64,000 nucleotides of DNA from GWF2-38-69 sp965228125 (GTDB taxonomy: Bacteria; Verrucomicrobiota; Lentisphaeria; Victivallales; GWF2-38-69), in the NCBI GenBank assembly GCA_965228125.1, contig OZ245791.1:62001-126000 (forward strand), given 5' to 3'. Below, piece after piece: positions 62,513 through 64,000 of the stretch. Position 1 is the first letter of the stretch. Each line of letters begins with the position of its first letter. Under the pieces are notes generated by a model. It saw nothing but the letters and a program-made list of their open reading frames with translations, made no database searches and was not told where the DNA came from. A program made the translations under genes and the position numbers.

Positions 62513-63813
62513 TTTCCCTTTGGAGGTTGAGGTAAAAACGGATTACTTCCTGATGTGCTTTCCGCTAATTGTGTTTGCACTCCTGTGAGAACCTCCATTC
62601 CTTCCTTAAGATCTTTTCCATTGACTTCCACCATGGATCCATCAGATAAACCGACTTTTACAAAGATAGGCCGTAATCTCTTGTCCTGTAATATCCATAT
62701 AATTCTTTCAACATTCAATTCATTGTCTTCTGGATGGGGTTTTGATAGCTCTTCCTGATATTTCTCTCTGATTACTGATTCTTCAGGACTCCAATTAAGT
62801 GCCGATTCAGGGATTATCAGAATATCTTTTCTTGTACTAATTTCGAATTGGACATTTGCTGTCATGTAAGGAAGCAACCTGCCGTTTGGGTTATCGGTGG
62901 AGACCTCCACAACATAACTCACGACATTTTGAGTAACAGAAGCATTCAATCGTACTTTAGTGACTTTACCTGTAAAAATTTCATCAGGATATGAATCTAC
63001 AGTGAATGTCACTTTCTGCCCCGATCGTATTTTCCCTATATCCGCTTCATTAACTGTTACCCAAACCTCCATTTTTTTTAGATTTTTTGCTATTAGGAAT
63101 AAACTGGGAGTCTCCATGCTTGCTACTACAGTCTGGCCTATATCCACTCTCCTGTCTATAATAACTCCACTGATAGGAGACAGAATAGTGCAATAATCCA
63201 AGTTCTGTTGTGCGCGTTCTAAAGTGGCTTCAGCCACAATGACATCTGCTTTTGCACTATCAATTTCTGCAGTGCCTATTGCTACATTGGCTTTTGCTAC
63301 TTCATACTCCGACTTATAGGTATCATAATCGGCTTTTGCATTTATCGAACGTAATTTCTCTGCACGATTAAACTCAGTAGTTGCCAGTGCGTATTTTGCT
63401 TTTAATTCATTTAAACTTGCCTCTACTTTTTGCAAAGAAGCTTTTGCCTTAAAAAGTTGAGCCTCTGCCTCTTTTTTGTCTGAAATGTATAAAGAATCGT
63501 CTATTTGGGCAAGAACACAATTTCTATCTACATAAGAACCATAGTCTATACTTTCACCTTTTGAGTCCTTGCCAAAACTGATAATCTTGCCACTGACCCT
63601 GGCACCTACATCAACAAGTTCTTCCGGTTCTAAAGTCCCTGTAGCAGTTATAGAGACCGTCAGATCACCAAGTCGAACAAGTGATGTTTCGTATGATTCA
63701 GCGGCATTATTTTCTCTATAAGCAAATGTCAGGAAAGAGACTATTGCTACAAGAACAAATATTGCCGCATAAATCAAACTTTTACGTCGAGCAAACAAAA
63801 ACTTGCTTTTCAT
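62509..63813 (-). CDS. MacA-like periplasmic adaptor
   Basis: This 434-residue membrane fusion protein has one N-terminal anchor helix (SLIYAAIFVLVAIVSFL) and an adaptor fold: GTLEPEELVDVGARVSGKI, a coiled-coil hairpin (residues about 115-205, rich in AEAQLFKAKASLQKVEAS), and CTILSPISGVIIDRRVDIGQTV. It pairs with the ABC permease and ATPase. It is preceded on the right by a partial gene in the same direction. Confidence 0.93.
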   Translation of the reverse strand: MKSKFLFARRKSLIYAAIFVLVAIVSFLTFAYRENNAAESYETSLVRLGDLTVSITATGTLEPEELVDVGARVSGKIISFGKDSKGESIDYGSYVDRNCVLAQIDDSLYISDKKEAEAQLFKAKASLQKVEASLNELKAKYALATTEFNRAEKLRSINAKADYDTYKSEYEVAKANVAIGTAEIDSAKADVIVAEATLERAQQNLDYCTILSPISGVIIDRRVDIGQTVVASMETPSLFLIAKNLKKMEVWVTVNEADIGKIRSGQKVTFTVDSYPDEIFTGKVTKVRLNASVTQNVVSYVVEVSTDNPNGRLLPYMTANVQFEISTRKDILIIPESALNWSPEESVIREKYQEELSKPHPEDNELNVERIIWILQDKRLRPIFVKVGLSDGSMVEVNGKDLKEGMEVLTGVQTQLAESTSGSNPFLPQPPKGK

Positions 63814-63825
63814 TTTTCAATTAGC

Positions 63826-64000
63826 TTATCTCTGTTCTGACAATGGTGCCGCAGGGGGTATTATAAACAAAACTTTTGCATCTTTGCCATCTACATTAGC
63901 CTCTATTGCATGTTCTTCTGCTTGCTTAATACTCTTCTGGATTCTATCAGAAATGGATTGTTTCATCCTTTCTATTTTTTGTTCATTGAGTTTGTCAAAT
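63826..64000 (-). CDS. C-terminal end of an unidentified protein (partial)
   Basis: About 57 codons of the 3' end are visible, ending in IIPPAAPLSEQR. The last part is a charged helix (NEQKIERMKQSISDRIQ) and then a short hydrophobic end. The gene enters from the right edge and lies 12 bases upstream of the MacA-like gene. It could be a periplasmic helical protein, but the fragment is too short to assign. Confidence 0.6.
   Translation of the reverse strand, partial: FDKLNEQKIERMKQSISDRIQKSIKQAEEHAIEANVDGKDAKVLFIIPPAAPLSEQR

Overview
The window reads as chromosome of a Gram-negative, probably anaerobic or microaerophilic bacterium with moderately AT-rich DNA. Supporting genes are lpxK, an O-antigen-ligase-like protein, lipoproteins, tripartite RND and MacAB-type pumps, Tat export, a hybrid-cluster protein operon, a molybdenum hydroxylase, a free corrinoid protein and a multi-cluster membrane ferredoxin. 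The phylum cannot be fixed from sequence alone. A PVC-like or other deep-branching Gram-negative anaerobe would fit, but this is inference.

Layout. 1-4.0 kb: a minus-strand molybdenum hydroxylase operon (MoaD/ThiS-like, ThiF-like, FAD, 2Fe-2S and a truncated molybdopterin subunit). 4.2-8.2 kb: a free-standing RarA/MgsA C-terminal domain gene, an IS200/IS605-type transposase, a DinJ/YafQ toxin-antitoxin pair, and an IS1634-like element bounded by perfect 16-bp inverted repeats and a 59-bp direct target duplication.

8.5-23.0 kb: the most interesting region, two gene arrays that look like one lasso-peptide-type biosynthetic cluster. The plus-strand array has an ABC exporter, a 36-codon ORF, CysD, CysN, an asparagine-synthetase-like cyclase lacking the glutaminase cysteine, and an ATP-grasp protein. 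The minus-strand array has an HPrK-like kinase, a sulfotransferase, a CxxC-rich protein, PqqD-like B1, transglutaminase-like B2 and a reverse transcriptase. A nucleotidyltransferase is divergent from the kinase, and an APS kinase (CysC) closes the region. Together they encode peptide processing, macrocyclisation, export and a dedicated route sulfate -> APS -> PAPS -> sulfated product, plus possible phosphorylation. No precursor peptide is convincingly recognised. The arrays converge on an abnormal G-rich stretch (16.1-16.9 kb) holding a decayed second copy of the reverse-transcriptase 3' end, which may be an assembly fault.

23-31 kb: a DUF2807-like exported protein, an APC transporter, lpxK, a corrinoid protein and mfd. 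31-38.6 kb: rpoD, rpsU, then a minus-strand run tatC-tatA-DUF362-ferredoxin-tmk-holB-nif3. 38.8-44.9 kb: POT transporter, Ntn-type asparaginase, O-antigen-ligase-like protein and GT39-like glycosyltransferase. 44.9-53.1 kb: a promoter, cobalamin riboswitch and terminator ahead of an RND pump, then tetR-ferredoxin-cupin-hcp. 53-57.6 kb: lipoprotein, inositol-monophosphatase-family enzyme, methyltransferase, an exported TenA-like protein and IS debris with a 37-bp direct repeat. 57.7-64 kb: an NtrC-type two-component system and a MacA/MacB-type export system entering from the right edge. No tRNA, rRNA or CRISPR array was seen.
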